The notes under the pieces are model-generated. The model was not told the origin of the DNA. It made no database searches and saw only the letters and a program-made list of their open reading frames with translations. 64,000 bases of DNA from Sulfurovum sp. Lineage in GTDB: Bacteria > Campylobacterota > Campylobacteria > Campylobacterales > Sulfurovaceae. The translations under genes and the position numbers were made by a program. Of the stretch, positions 55,701 through 64,000 are shown one piece after another (within the stretch, counting starts at the first letter, position 1; every line of letters starts with the position of its first letter). The stretch spans positions 1 through 64,000 of the forward strand of contig JAUZSE010000021.1 in NCBI GenBank assembly GCA_030949725.1. Reading direction: 5' to 3'.

Positions 55701-56807
55701 TTAATTAAAATATTTTATAGTATCTTTAAACACATTATAAAGTGCTTTCACTTCTTTGATAGAGGTTCTTTCATTGGGTGCATGAATGGTATCGTTGATC
55801 ACACCAAACTCAACAACATCTATGCCAAAAGCCCCCATAAATCTTGCATCACTCGTACCTCCAGCTGTTGAAAGTTTGGTATCTATGCCCGTAATGTTCT
55901 TTATGCTTTGAGCAAGGCTTTCCACTATTTTTGAGTCTCGGGTCGTAACAAAAGGGTAAGACCCCTGTGCCAATTCTAAGCTATAATCCAAACCTTCAAA
56001 ACATTTGTCTATGTGTAGCCTAACGTCTTCTTGTGTGGTTTTTGTGGAGTTACGTACATTGAACATCATTTTTAAGGCACTAGGTGTGACATTGGTTACT
56101 TCCATTCCTGCACGGATATCTGTGATGACCATTTGACTTGGTGCAAAATCATTGTCACCATTGTCAAGGTTCACCCCTGCTAGTTTTTCCAAAATAGATG
56201 CTATTTGATGCACAGGATTAATCGCTTTGGCAGGGTACGCTGCATGCCCTTGTTTGCCTTGAAGTGTCAAGTAACCGTTGATAGAACCTCTACGTCCTAT
56301 CTTGATGGCATCTCCAAATGTTGTTTCGCAGGTAGGTTCCGCGACGATGCAGTAATCAGGTAGATTCCCTATCTCTTTAAGATGTTCAAGCATAATGACC
56401 GTACCATACTTCGCTTCTCCCTCTTCGTCTGAAGTAAGCAAAATAGAAAGTGTGCCTTGAAAGTCTTCAATATCTTTACATGTTTGTATAAATGCTGCCA
56501 GACCCGACTTCATGTCTTGTGCCCCACGCGCATAAATGTTACCCTCTTTAATCACAGGCACAAAAGGATTGGTCTCCCAGTTATCTCCTGCAGGTACTAC
56601 ATCTACATGCCCCGCAAAACAAAGATGTGGACCTTCAGAGAATTTTTTGCTAAGAAAAAGGTTTTTGACACCCTCTTTATTGACATACGTAGCCTCATAT
56701 CCATCAAGATATGCTTCAATAAAGGCTAAAGAGCCAGCATCATCTGGCGTGAGAGACTTGCAAGATAAAAGTTTTAGTAAGAGATCAACAACATTCATAG
56801 GGTTCAT
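55701..56807 (-). CDS. dapE: Succinyl-diaminopimelate desuccinylase
   Basis: DapE removes succinate from N-succinyl-LL-diaminopimelate in lysine and peptidoglycan precursor synthesis, using two zinc ions. The 368 residues show the M20 peptidase motifs FAGHVDVVPAGDNWETNPF, YARGAQDMKSGLAAF with the bridging Asp, LLTSDEEGEAKYGT with the catalytic Glu pair, and GGTSDARFM. Length is typical. Start overlaps the esterase stop by 4 nt. Its presence at the head of the synthase operon may simply reflect readthrough. Confidence 0.95.
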   Translation of the reverse strand: MNPMNVVDLLLKLLSCKSLTPDDAGSLAFIEAYLDGYEATYVNKEGVKNLFLSKKFSEGPHLCFAGHVDVVPAGDNWETNPFVPVIKEGNIYARGAQDMKSGLAAFIQTCKDIEDFQGTLSILLTSDEEGEAKYGTVIMLEHLKEIGNLPDYCIVAEPTCETTFGDAIKIGRRGSINGYLTLQGKQGHAAYPAKAINPVHQIASILEKLAGVNLDNGDNDFAPSQMVITDIRAGMEVTNVTPSALKMMFNVRNSTKTTQEDVRLHIDKCFEGLDYSLELAQGSYPFVTTRDSKIVESLAQSIKNITGIDTKLSTAGGTSDARFMGAFGIDVVEFGVINDTIHAPNERTSIKEVKALYNVFKDTIKYFN

Positions 56808-57352
56808 AGTGTTCTAAATTTTCGGATCATTGACATGTAGGCATCGATGTTTTCAAAACGATGATTGCCCCCATGTTCCACGACAATATGGTGTGTATTA
56901 TAGAGAGATTGTGCTTTAGTATAATCCAAGAGTTCATCATCACTTTGAAGAAGTACCAAATATCTCCCTTTAAGAGGCAAAACTTTTAAGCTTTTCATCT
57001 GTTTTAAGTAAGATTTTTTGAAATTAAATGGCTCATCATCGCAAAAACGTTTTTGCATACCCACATAGGGTGCCAAGGTTTTCCAAGGTTGCGTAGAGGG
57101 ATTGAGAAGTACAGCTTTGAGTCTATGTTTTTCAGCCAAATATGTGGCATAAAACCCACCCAATGATGAACCCATAAGCAAATCTATCTTTTCCGACTCT
57201 ATGAGCTTGTCCAGTACTTCTATGGCTTCTTTGGGAGAGAAAGGAAGGTTTGGGGCAATCACACCAATCTCACCAAAGTATGCTTTGAGCATTTTAGATT
57301 TATTTCCCCTACCACAAGAAGAAAAACCATGAAGAAAAAGTATCTTTAACAT
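56804..57352 (-). CDS. YqiA/UPF0227-type alpha/beta-hydrolase (esterase)
   Basis: A 182-residue small esterase. The oxyanion motif LFLHGFSSCGRGNKSK is at the start, the nucleophile elbow is LLMGSSLGGFYATYLAE (GSSLG) near residue 62, the Asp is probably in LLQSDDELLDY and the His in VVEHGGNHRFEN. Physiological substrate is unknown. It is the first gene of the leftward run, with divergent gatC beyond a 189-nt gap. Confidence 0.88.
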   Translation of the reverse strand: MLKILFLHGFSSCGRGNKSKMLKAYFGEIGVIAPNLPFSPKEAIEVLDKLIESEKIDLLMGSSLGGFYATYLAEKHRLKAVLLNPSTQPWKTLAPYVGMQKRFCDDEPFNFKKSYLKQMKSLKVLPLKGRYLVLLQSDDELLDYTKAQSLYNTHHIVVEHGGNHRFENIDAYMSMIRKFRTL

Positions 57353-57469
57353 CTTTGTCCTTCTATCTTTCTATAAATTGTTTCAATAAATGTTGCACTT
57401 TTATCTCCTATAAAATCATTGCGATAACTTAATTTGCTGATGCCATTTTTTCTTTATATATTCTATTAT

Positions 57470-57530
57470 TTTGTAGTGTACCTTAAAGTAAATTTATATA
57501 TAATAAGAATAGTAAAAAACACACTACAAA
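57470..57530 (+). promoter_or_regulatory. gatC promoter flanked by a perfect 10-bp inverted repeat
   Basis: TTTGTAGTGT (57470-57479) and ACACTACAAA (57521-57530) are perfect inverted copies 41 nt apart. Between them is TATAAT (57499-57504), a good -10 box about 38 nt before the gatC ATG. Repeats placed on both sides of a promoter suggest a looping or dimeric operator, or a 5'-leader helix if transcription starts upstream. Confidence 0.45.
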
Positions 57531-57541
57531 TAGGGTAAATA

Positions 57542-57832
57542 ATGCAAATAGACCATACTGTTTTAGCCAAATTAGAAAAACTTTCTCATCTTCGTATTGA
57601 TGATTCTAAAAAAGAAGAAGTCATGCAACAACTCACAGGTATTCTAAGCTATATAGAAAACCTCAATGAACTCGATACTAAGTCACTTAATCCTACCTTT
57701 TCAACACTTGATGGTGGCACACCGTTAAGGGAAGATATTCCTAGAGAAACGACTAGTATTGCTGCTGACATTCTTTCCCATGCACCCAATGGTGAGAATG
57801 ACTTTTTTATCGTACCTGCGATCATTGAGTAG
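57542..57832 (+). CDS. gatC: Aspartyl/glutamyl-tRNA amidotransferase subunit C
   Basis: GatC is the small clamp subunit of GatCAB, which converts Glu-tRNA(Gln) and Asp-tRNA(Asn) to the amide forms. The 96-residue protein shows the family pattern LAKLEKLSHLRIDDSKKEEVMQQLTGILSYIENLNELDT and the extended C-terminal part with PLREDIPRE. gatA and gatB are not in this window, which is usual for Campylobacterota. It is followed by pilT. Confidence 0.95.
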   Translation: MQIDHTVLAKLEKLSHLRIDDSKKEEVMQQLTGILSYIENLNELDTKSLNPTFSTLDGGTPLREDIPRETTSIAADILSHAPNGENDFFIVPAIIE

Positions 57833-57892
57833 GAGAAAGTAAGAAATCAAAAAAACTTTGTCATTGAGCGGGATAACAAGGTTATAGTTAGA

Positions 57893-57898
57893 TATAAT
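57893..57898 (+). promoter_or_regulatory. Probable -10 box for pilT
   Basis: TATAAT in GTTAGATATAATAAAT lies about 30 nt before the pilT ATG, in the 95-nt gap after gatC. It would allow pilT and the genes after it to be transcribed independently of gatC. Sequence match only. Confidence 0.4.
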
Positions 57899-57927
57899 AA
57901 ATTTAAATACACATATAAAGGATTTTT

Positions 57928-58992
57928 ATGGCTGCATTTGATATTAAGAAACTACTTCAGAGTGTGGTAGCACATGGTGCATCAGATCTACACCTGGTGT
58001 CTCGTACAGAACCACAAATTAGACTTGATGGTACTCTTAAACCAGTAAATCTACCTAAGATGACAGGAGAAGACATCGAAGAGATGTGCTATTCTCTCAT
58101 TACTGAAAAACAAAAACAACAATATGAAGAATTTAATGAACTTGACTTTGCACTTCTACTCCCAGGGACTGGACGTTTTAGAGCAAACTACTACCGTACT
58201 TTAGGCGATCCTGCTGCTGCATTTAGGATTATTCCCATTGATATACCTTCTTTAGATGATTTAAAATCTCCTCCAATCTATAAAGAACTTGTCAAAAGAG
58301 AAAAAGGGCTTATACTGGTTACTGGACCTACAGGTTCAGGTAAATCAACAACCCTTGCAGCCATGCTCAATGAAATCAACCTTACGGAACACAAACATAT
58401 TATCACGGTTGAAGATCCTGTGGAATTCATCCATCAAAATAAAAAATCTGTTTTCTCTCATAGAGGTGTGGGAGATGATACTGCTAGTTTCGCCAAAGCA
58501 CTTAAATTTTCTATGCGTCAAGATCCAGATATTATATTTATCGGGGAAATGCGAGATAGAGAAACTATTGAAGCAGGACTCACAGCCGCAGAAACAGGTC
58601 ACCTTGTATTTGCTACACTACACACCTCTTCGGCTCCTGGTACTATTAACCGTATTATTGATGTTTTTAGTGGAGATGAACAACCACAAATCAGAGCTAT
58701 GATCGCTTCTTCACTCGTGGCAGTCATCGCTCAGGCTTTACTCCCTAAACTGGGTGGGGGTCGTGTGGCTGCTTCGGAGATACTCGTTACCAATCATGCA
58801 ATATCAAACCTTATCCGTGAAGATAAAGTACACCAAATTTATTCACAAATGCAACTAGGTCAAGGAGATACAGGTATGCAAACGCAAACGCAATCACTGA
58901 TGAAGTTTTATAAAGATAAGAAAATTTCCCGTGAGATTGCTCTGCAATATGCAAATAGAGCTGATGAAGTGGAAAAAGCACTCATGCACTAA
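57928..58992 (+). CDS. pilT: PilT-type retraction ATPase
   Basis: PilT is the hexameric ATPase that retracts type IV pili from the inner face of the membrane. Motifs in the 354 residues: N-terminal ASDLHL, Walker A GPTGSGKSTT near residue 133, Asp box VEDPVEF, Walker B QDPDIIFIGEMRD and the His box AAETGHLVFATLHTSSA. A C-terminal AIRNLIRE-like segment is present as SNLIREDKVHQI. No other pilus genes are nearby. Preceded by AAGGAT. Confidence 0.93.
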   Translation: MAAFDIKKLLQSVVAHGASDLHLVSRTEPQIRLDGTLKPVNLPKMTGEDIEEMCYSLITEKQKQQYEEFNELDFALLLPGTGRFRANYYRTLGDPAAAFRIIPIDIPSLDDLKSPPIYKELVKREKGLILVTGPTGSGKSTTLAAMLNEINLTEHKHIITVEDPVEFIHQNKKSVFSHRGVGDDTASFAKALKFSMRQDPDIIFIGEMRDRETIEAGLTAAETGHLVFATLHTSSAPGTINRIIDVFSGDEQPQIRAMIASSLVAVIAQALLPKLGGGRVAASEILVTNHAISNLIREDKVHQIYSQMQLGQGDTGMQTQTQSLMKFYKDKKISREIALQYANRADEVEKALMH

Positions 58993-59061
58993 AACTTTTA
59001 TCTAAAAGTATGTTTCAGATACAATATCAAATAAATAAAGTAACAAGATGAGGGTAATACT

Positions 59062-59649
59062 ATGGATTTTTCAATGATGGACTTCAATTACTTTGATCTC
59101 ACGATCTCAGCTATCATACTGATATTGGGTATCAAAGGTTTTATACAAGGATTTATAAAAGAGGTATTTGGTCTTGCAGGTCTTATTGGTGGTGTTTACT
59201 TTGCTTCAAGATTATCTGATGATGCAGCAGCCTTTATAGAGACAAATTTTTTTCAAATGGAAAATACATCCTTACTCAAACTCATTGGTTTTTTGTCAGT
59301 CTTAATCGTTATTTGGTCTGTGGCTACCCTATTGGGTTCACTCTTCTCCAAACTCACAAGTGAAAGTGGCTTAAGTTTCTTAAATCGTCTCTTTGGTTTC
59401 ATCGCAGGAGGAGGAAAGTACTTTCTTGTTTTTGCACTCATCGTGACTGCCTTAGCAAATGTGAAACTTGTCAAAGATAATTTAGGTAAATATGTTGATG
59501 ATTCTATACTTTATCCTTTTCTTTTGGAAGCAGGTTCATACCTCATCAAAATTGACACTTCTAATCTCACGATAACGACATCAAATGATAAGAATGTATC
59601 TTCCAATGAGATGAGCATCTCTGTCAAAACCAATACTACAACAGACTAA
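59062..59649 (+). CDS. CvpA-family membrane protein
   Basis: A 195-residue inner-membrane protein with four hydrophobic segments and the CvpA pattern NYFDLTISAIILILGIKGFIQGFIKEVFGL at the start and RLFGFIAGGGKYFLVFALIV in the middle. The C-terminal 40 residues are soluble and Ser/Thr/Asn-rich. CvpA was named for colicin V production; its general role is unclear. It lies 69 nt after pilT and 10 nt before fur. Confidence 0.87.
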   Translation: MDFSMMDFNYFDLTISAIILILGIKGFIQGFIKEVFGLAGLIGGVYFASRLSDDAAAFIETNFFQMENTSLLKLIGFLSVLIVIWSVATLLGSLFSKLTSESGLSFLNRLFGFIAGGGKYFLVFALIVTALANVKLVKDNLGKYVDDSILYPFLLEAGSYLIKIDTSNLTITTSNDKNVSSNEMSISVKTNTTTD

Positions 59650-59659
59650 ACGAGAATAT

Positions 59660-60109
59660 ATGATTGAATATCCCCTACTTTTAGAAAAGTTTCAAACACT
59701 TCTCAAAGAAAATACACTCAAATTCACAAAACAAAGAGAGCTTGTTTTAAAGTTTCTCTATGACAACGATGGACATTTTACGCCTGAAGACATCTATACT
59801 TTACTCAAACAACAACACCCGGAGATAAACATTGGTATAGCTACGGTATACCGTACACTTTCTCTACTTGAAACCTCACACATTGCTTCTTCTATTTCAT
59901 TTGGCGTGCAAGGAAAGAAATATGAATTAGGACTCAAAGAACACCATGACCATCTCATCTGTACAAAATGCTCCAAGATCATAGAGTTTTTCGATGAAAC
60001 TATCGAAACAAAACAAGAAGAGATAGCCAAAGAGTTCAATTTCAAAATGACAGGGCATACGATGAAGATCGTAGGACTTTGTGAAGAGTGTCAAGCACAA
60101 GATACATAA
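59660..60109 (+). CDS. fur: Ferric uptake regulator
   Basis: Fur is an iron-responsive repressor of uptake and oxidative-stress genes. The 149-residue protein has the winged-helix domain (KFTKQRELVLKFLYDND, INIGIATVYRTLSLLE) and the metal-binding dimer domain with EHHDHLICTKC and a second pair CEEC near the end, the structural zinc site. Length and motifs are typical. It may be cotranscribed with the CvpA-like gene. Confidence 0.93.
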   Translation: MIEYPLLLEKFQTLLKENTLKFTKQRELVLKFLYDNDGHFTPEDIYTLLKQQHPEINIGIATVYRTLSLLETSHIASSISFGVQGKKYELGLKEHHDHLICTKCSKIIEFFDETIETKQEEIAKEFNFKMTGHTMKIVGLCEECQAQDT

Positions 60110-60160
60110 CCCCAAAAAACGACATTAAAGAAAAACATACTATTTTATACAGGAGACACC

Positions 60161-61807
60161 TTGATATTTTCAAATCAATATATTCAAGAACGCATTAAAA
60201 AAGCAGCACAGTTAAAAGAAGAGGGATTCAACCCCTACCCTACAAATATCCAAAAAGGCATGTCCTCTAAAGATTTTTTAGAAAAATATGCTTACATAGC
60301 AGAGCAGGATGCTGAAGAAAAAAAAGATGAGACACAAGATGTCACACTCACTGGTAGACTCAAGTTTATACGTATCATGGGAAGAGCTGCTTTTGCCAAG
60401 ATGGAAGATGGTGATGGACTTGTCCAAATCTATTACAACAGAGATGACCTCCCTGAGGGATACTACAACAAAGTCAAAAAACTCATAGAAGTAGGAGATG
60501 TGGTTGTAGCCCAAGGTTATCCTTTTGTTACGCAAACAGGAGAACTTACCCTTCACTGTAAACGTTTTGAGATTGTCTCTAAGTCTATCACCCCTTTACC
60601 TGAAAAGTTCCACGGACTCACCGATCAAGAATTGCGTTACCGTCAACGTTACCTAGACATGATTATGAACCCTGAGATAAAGAAAACATTTATCACGCGT
60701 TCAAAGATTGTTTCACTGATTAGAAGATTTTTTGAAGATAAAGAATTTTTGGAAGTAGAAACCCCTATGATGCACCCTATCCCTGGTGGGGCAAATGCAA
60801 AACCGTTTATCACACACCATAATGCATTGGATGTTGAACGTTATTTACGTATTGCACCAGAGCTTTACCTCAAACGTCTTATCGTGGGTGGGATGGATGC
60901 TGTCTTTGAGATAAACAGATGTTTCAGAAACGAAGGTATGGACCATACACACAATCCTGAGTTTACTTCCATAGAATTTTACTGGGCATACCATACCTAC
61001 GAAGACCTTATGAAAATCACGGAAGAGCTTTATGACTATATCTTTGAGCATCTTGATATGTCTAGAACATTGACCTATGGAGAACTCGAGATAGACTGTA
61101 CTACGCCTTTTGCAAAAATTCCGTATGTGGAAGCACTGACCAGTATCGGTGGTGTCCCTTTAGATGTGGCTACGGATAAAGAAAAAGCCTTAGCCTACCT
61201 TAAAACACACAATGTACATGTCGATGCCAACCTCAGCTTAGGCTACTTACAATCAGAACTTTTTGACGCATTTGTAGAAGAAAAACTTATCAATCCTACT
61301 TATATTACGCAGTACCCTGTAGACATTTCTCCACTAGCAAGAAGATCAGATGAAAATCCAAATATCGCTGAACGTTTTGAACTCTTTATGGCAGGAAAAG
61401 AGATAGCAAACGGCTTTAACGAACTCAATGACCCTCTTGATCAGTACGAGAGATTTAAGGCACAAGTAGACACCAAAGATGCAACAGGTGATGATGAAGC
61501 CATGCATATGGATACAGACTATGTTAAAGCCCTAGGCTATGGTATGGCTCCCACAGCAGGAGAAGGCATAGGTATTGACCGACTTGTGATGATGCTAACC
61601 AACCAACACAGCATCCGTGATGTACTGCTGTTCCCTGCGATGAAACCAGAAGCACCTCGCCCTGAAATAGCACCTGTTTGTGAAGTAGACAAGTGTAAAA
61701 AATGTGGGAACGAAAACATGGATGAACTCAAACCTGCCAAAAAAGGTAAAGGGTTTTTCTGTATGGATGTAAGTGCATGTAAGAAAAGAATAGCTGAAAA
61801 GAAATAA
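60161..61807 (+). CDS. lysS: Lysyl-tRNA synthetase, class II
   Basis: Charges tRNA(Lys) with lysine. TTG start after CAGGAGA. The OB-fold anticodon domain is at residues 60-150 ([21 protein letters not shown]), followed by class II motif 2 ([21 protein letters not shown]) and motif 3 ([15 protein letters not shown]). The 548 residues exceed the usual 500 by a C-terminal tail with [17 protein letters not shown]...[13 protein letters not shown], which looks like a zinc ribbon. The core is intact and the gene is certain. It ends at a terminator. Confidence 0.96.
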   Translation: MIFSNQYIQERIKKAAQLKEEGFNPYPTNIQKGMSSKDFLEKYAYIAEQDAEEKKDETQDVTLTGRLKFIRIMGRAAFAKMEDGDGLVQIYYNRDDLPEGYYNKVKKLIEVGDVVVAQGYPFVTQTGELTLHCKRFEIVSKSITPLPEKFHGLTDQELRYRQRYLDMIMNPEIKKTFITRSKIVSLIRRFFEDKEFLEVETPMMHPIPGGANAKPFITHHNALDVERYLRIAPELYLKRLIVGGMDAVFEINRCFRNEGMDHTHNPEFTSIEFYWAYHTYEDLMKITEELYDYIFEHLDMSRTLTYGELEIDCTTPFAKIPYVEALTSIGGVPLDVATDKEKALAYLKTHNVHVDANLSLGYLQSELFDAFVEEKLINPTYITQYPVDISPLARRSDENPNIAERFELFMAGKEIANGFNELNDPLDQYERFKAQVDTKDATGDDEAMHMDTDYVKALGYGMAPTAGEGIGIDRLVMMLTNQHSIRDVLLFPAMKPEAPRPEIAPVCEVDKCKKCGNENMDELKPAKKGKGFFCMDVSACKKRIAEKK

Positions 61808-61814
61808 TCTAACT

Positions 61815-61843
61815 GTAACTCTAACCATTGGAGTTACTTTCTT
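61815..61843 (+). terminator. Intrinsic terminator after lysS
   Basis: GTAACTC, nine-base loop, GAGTTAC followed by TTTCTT, eight bases after the lysS stop. The 7-bp stem is modest, but position and T-rich 3' side fit. The convergent response regulator gene ends only a few bases further, so it may serve both directions. Confidence 0.6.
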
Positions 61844-61847
61844 AAAA

Positions 61848-62519
61848 TTACTTTGCTGTCAAACTATAACCTACATTAGGCGTATTTATTATTTCTACCT
61901 TAGGCAACTTTTTACGCAATCTACTAAGTAATTCTCGTAAGGAACTAGCATGGTCTCTATCATCTCTCCAAATACCAAAGATAAGTTGTTCTATAGTAAC
62001 ATGATACTGTCTATTTTTAAGTAATATACATAGACAACAGTGTTCTTGTTTGCTTAGTTGTATAGGGTTGTTTTGATAAAGTAATATTTTATTTTCATAA
62101 GAATACGTATATGCTCCTAGATGAATATCTTGTGAGGGTTCAACTTTTATTTGACTTCTATGGCTTTGTACAAGCAGTAAGATTGCTTCTATGTCAGAAA
62201 AAATCACAGGTTTTTTGAGATAGCCTAAGGGTTTTACCACACAGGCTTTTTCAATCGTATCTTTGTCTATATAAGAAGTAATAAAGACACAAGAAATATT
62301 AGGATATTTATCATAAATACTTATAGCAAGCTCTATACCATCTGCTGCACCTTTGATGTTAATATCCATCAAAATTAAATCTACAGTATCATGTTCCAAA
62401 TAGCTTAAAAGGGTCTTAGCATTATCATGTACACTGACTACTTCATGCCCTGCAGAGAGAGTAGCTTTTTTTAAAAATAGTGATGTAATTCCCTCATCTT
62501 CTACGATAATAATTCTCAT
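61848..62519 (-). CDS. Response regulator with winged-helix output
   Basis: A 223-residue two-domain regulator. The receiver has IIIVEDEG, the phospho-acceptor in LILMDINIKGAADG (a motif typical of CheY-like receivers paired with HisKA_2 kinases), FITSYID and KKPV. The C-terminal half resembles a winged helix (SKQEHCCLCILLKNRQYHV, SLRELLSRLRKKLPKVEI, TPNVGYSL). It overlaps the kinase stop by 4 nt, so it is that kinase's partner. Targets unknown. Confidence 0.88.
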   Translation of the reverse strand: MRIIIVEDEGITSLFLKKATLSAGHEVVSVHDNAKTLLSYLEHDTVDLILMDINIKGAADGIELAISIYDKYPNISCVFITSYIDKDTIEKACVVKPLGYLKKPVIFSDIEAILLLVQSHRSQIKVEPSQDIHLGAYTYSYENKILLYQNNPIQLSKQEHCCLCILLKNRQYHVTIEQLIFGIWRDDRDHASSLRELLSRLRKKLPKVEIINTPNVGYSLTAK

Positions 62520-64000
62520 ACATTCCCCTCTTTCTCAAATATTATTTCATGTCGTAACCCTCCGACATTGGTACTTTTTATCTCACCATTTATCTGATAG
62601 CTTACTATAGATTCTACAATTTGAAAACCAAAACCCTCTTGCATTTTTTGAATATCTGCACCTTTTCCATTATCTGAGACTATCAGGGTATAGGTATCTT
62701 CTTCTAGGCTATAAAGCTTGATAGTAATGCTTTTATTTGTAGCCTCTAGGCTAAAGGCATGTTTGAGTGCATTGGTAATAAGTTCATTGATGATGAGACC
62801 CAAAGGCACAGAGAGTTCCAAATTTAATTTTATGTCCGTACAGACGATGTCAAAAGAAATATCCTCTGCTCTCATACCTTGTTGTAGGTCATTGACCAAA
62901 GACTCTATATACTCTTGCATATTTATATGGGTGAGGTCATTGGATTGATAGAGCTTCTCATGGATGAAAGCAATAGACTGGATTCTATGGGTCATATCAT
63001 CAAGTATTTTTTTAGAGTTTTCATCTTTTATCTCCATGCTTTGCAAAGAAAGTAAAGAAGCGATAATCTGTAAGTTATTTTTGACACGGTGATAGAGTTC
63101 TTTAAACAGTACATTTTTATTGTCTATTTCTAGGTAGAGTTCTTGATTACTTTCTTTGAGTTCAGAGGTGCGTTGCCTTACCTTTGTCTCCAAGTTTTGA
63201 GTCAACTCTTGTAGTGCCTTTTCTCTTTCTTGTGATTGACGAAAAACAACATTATAATTGTATGCAAGGTTCAAAGAAAGTAAAGTGAGTTCAAATATAG
63301 CACCTATTTGAGCACCATAATTCGTCAAGGTATTCATAGGGATTAATCCAATATTTTGCATCACGGTAATCGTAGAACCCAAAAATAATACTCCCCAAGC
63401 AATAACAAATATTTTTGCCGAGGTAGTGCGATGCTTATACCATACATAGATAGAAATAGCTATTAAAGTAAGTGAAGACACGATAGCAAGTCCTGTCATC
63501 ATTTGAGCCATTACTATATAAGGTAAAATAAAAGTCATCATGAGTAAAGCCATATAGACATGCTTAATCCACCCTAAATAATACGTTATTCGCTTTTCAT
63601 AATGTTTTAAATCCAGATAGACAATAGTAAAACCTATAGAAAGGTAGTTTGCCAATATAAAGAATACAGGCACAACAAAGAGATTGAGCTGGGCATAATC
63701 GAGGATAGAGAAGTTTGAGACTCAGTCCATTCATCGTAAAGTGTAAGAAAAAATAGACCAAATGAAAGGTAGCATAGTGAAAATATACCTTTTCTCTGAT
63801 GATAAGAAAAAGTATAAAATTGTAGCTTATAATGATAAAGATGATGCCATAATAAATACCCAAAAATAGCTCATCTTCAAATTTATATTTTTTATAAGCT
63901 TCTGCTGTATAAAACTTTATGCCTATATTGAATGCTGAACTTGACTCTATTTTAAAAAGTAATTCTTTTGTACTATTGGCTTCTACTGTATAAGGTATAG
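62516..64000 (-). CDS. 7TMR-DISM sensor kinase with HisKA_2 domain, frameshifted and cut by the window edge
   Basis: The visible part begins inside a 7TMR-DISM extracellular domain (TKELLFKIESSSAFNIGIKF), followed by the seven-helix module (LGIYYGIIFIIISYNFILFL and six further helices), a coiled coil (ETKVRQRTSELKESNQEL), and a HisKA_2 phospho-acceptor region KELYHRVKNNLQIIASLLSLQS with a HATPase (INELITNALKHAF, SDNGKGADI). A one-base frameshift near 63700 separates the two track ORFs (62516-63673 and 63597-63863), and the 5' end lies beyond 64000. Such kinases sense extracellular small molecules or glycans; the ligand here is unknown. Confidence 0.85.

Noticed and set aside
1-64000. Prophage, plasmid or genomic-island borders
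   Set aside because: No integrase, transposase, phage structural gene, tRNA attachment site or long direct repeat was seen.

Overview
The window looks like chromosome of a Campylobacterota (epsilonproteobacterial) sulfur-oxidising chemolithotroph, most like Sulfurovum. This rests on low GC, a single-haem soxXYZAB cluster with its own porin and two-component system, a polysulfide-reductase-type molybdoenzyme operon, an EF-Ts of the long bacterial type, and the gatC-pilT-cvpA-fur-lysS neighbourhood. The genus is an inference from gene content.

Layout: 1-1.6 kb carries tsf (cut by the left edge) and rpsB. 1.8-6.6 kb is one giant exonuclease-RecQ-UvrD fusion gene broken by eight homopolymer indels. 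6.6-10.5 kb has bcp, a small unknown gene and a GtrA/GtrB/PMT-type lipid-linked sugar transfer set. 10.6-13.4 kb is a DUF3482 GTPase/DUF2868 membrane pair, followed by malic enzyme (13.4-14.6) and a DUF2335 pair (14.9-15.5). 15.8-23.7 kb is a periplasmic molybdopterin oxidoreductase operon: FeS subunit, NrfD anchor, catalytic subunit, TorD-like chaperone, ferredoxin-like protein and two unknown proteins. 23.9-32.3 kb is the thiosulfate-oxidation operon soxXYZAB plus porin, SoxH-like hydrolase, thioredoxin-like protein, DsrE-like protein and a double-DUF302 protein. It is preceded by a Cache sensor, an OmpR-type regulator and a histidine kinase (32.4-35.3). Between kinase and soxX there is a perfect 11-bp direct repeat and a hairpin that covers the soxX ribosome-binding site.

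The most unusual region is 36-51.4 kb, probably the end of a long leftward operon that begins at 57.35 kb (esterase, dapE, thioredoxin, histidine kinase, CHASE2 sensor). It encodes a PgsB-like amide ligase fused to a HEAT-repeat and membrane N-terminus, a PgsC-like membrane protein with the PgsC domain in tandem and a large fused C-terminus, a roughly 1630-residue secreted OmpA/beta-barrel protein, a 797-residue membrane-anchored protein and a small secreted protein that shares a domain with the PgsC fusion. No PgsA/CapA is visible. I read this as a candidate poly-amino-acid (polyglutamate-like) synthesis and export system rebuilt for a two-membrane envelope, with built-in signal sensing.

57.5-61.8 kb is a rightward housekeeping run (gatC, pilT, cvpA-like, fur, lysS) ending in a terminator. 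61.8-64 kb holds a leftward response regulator and a 7TMR-DISM/HisKA_2 kinase cut by the right edge.

Caution: many genes are split by single-base indels, nearly all in A/T homopolymers, and the frames rejoin perfectly when one base is added or removed. I treat these as probable sequencing errors and give the rebuilt genes, saying so each time. No tRNA, rRNA, CRISPR array, insertion sequence or prophage was recognised, and no intergenic gap exceeds about 300 bases.
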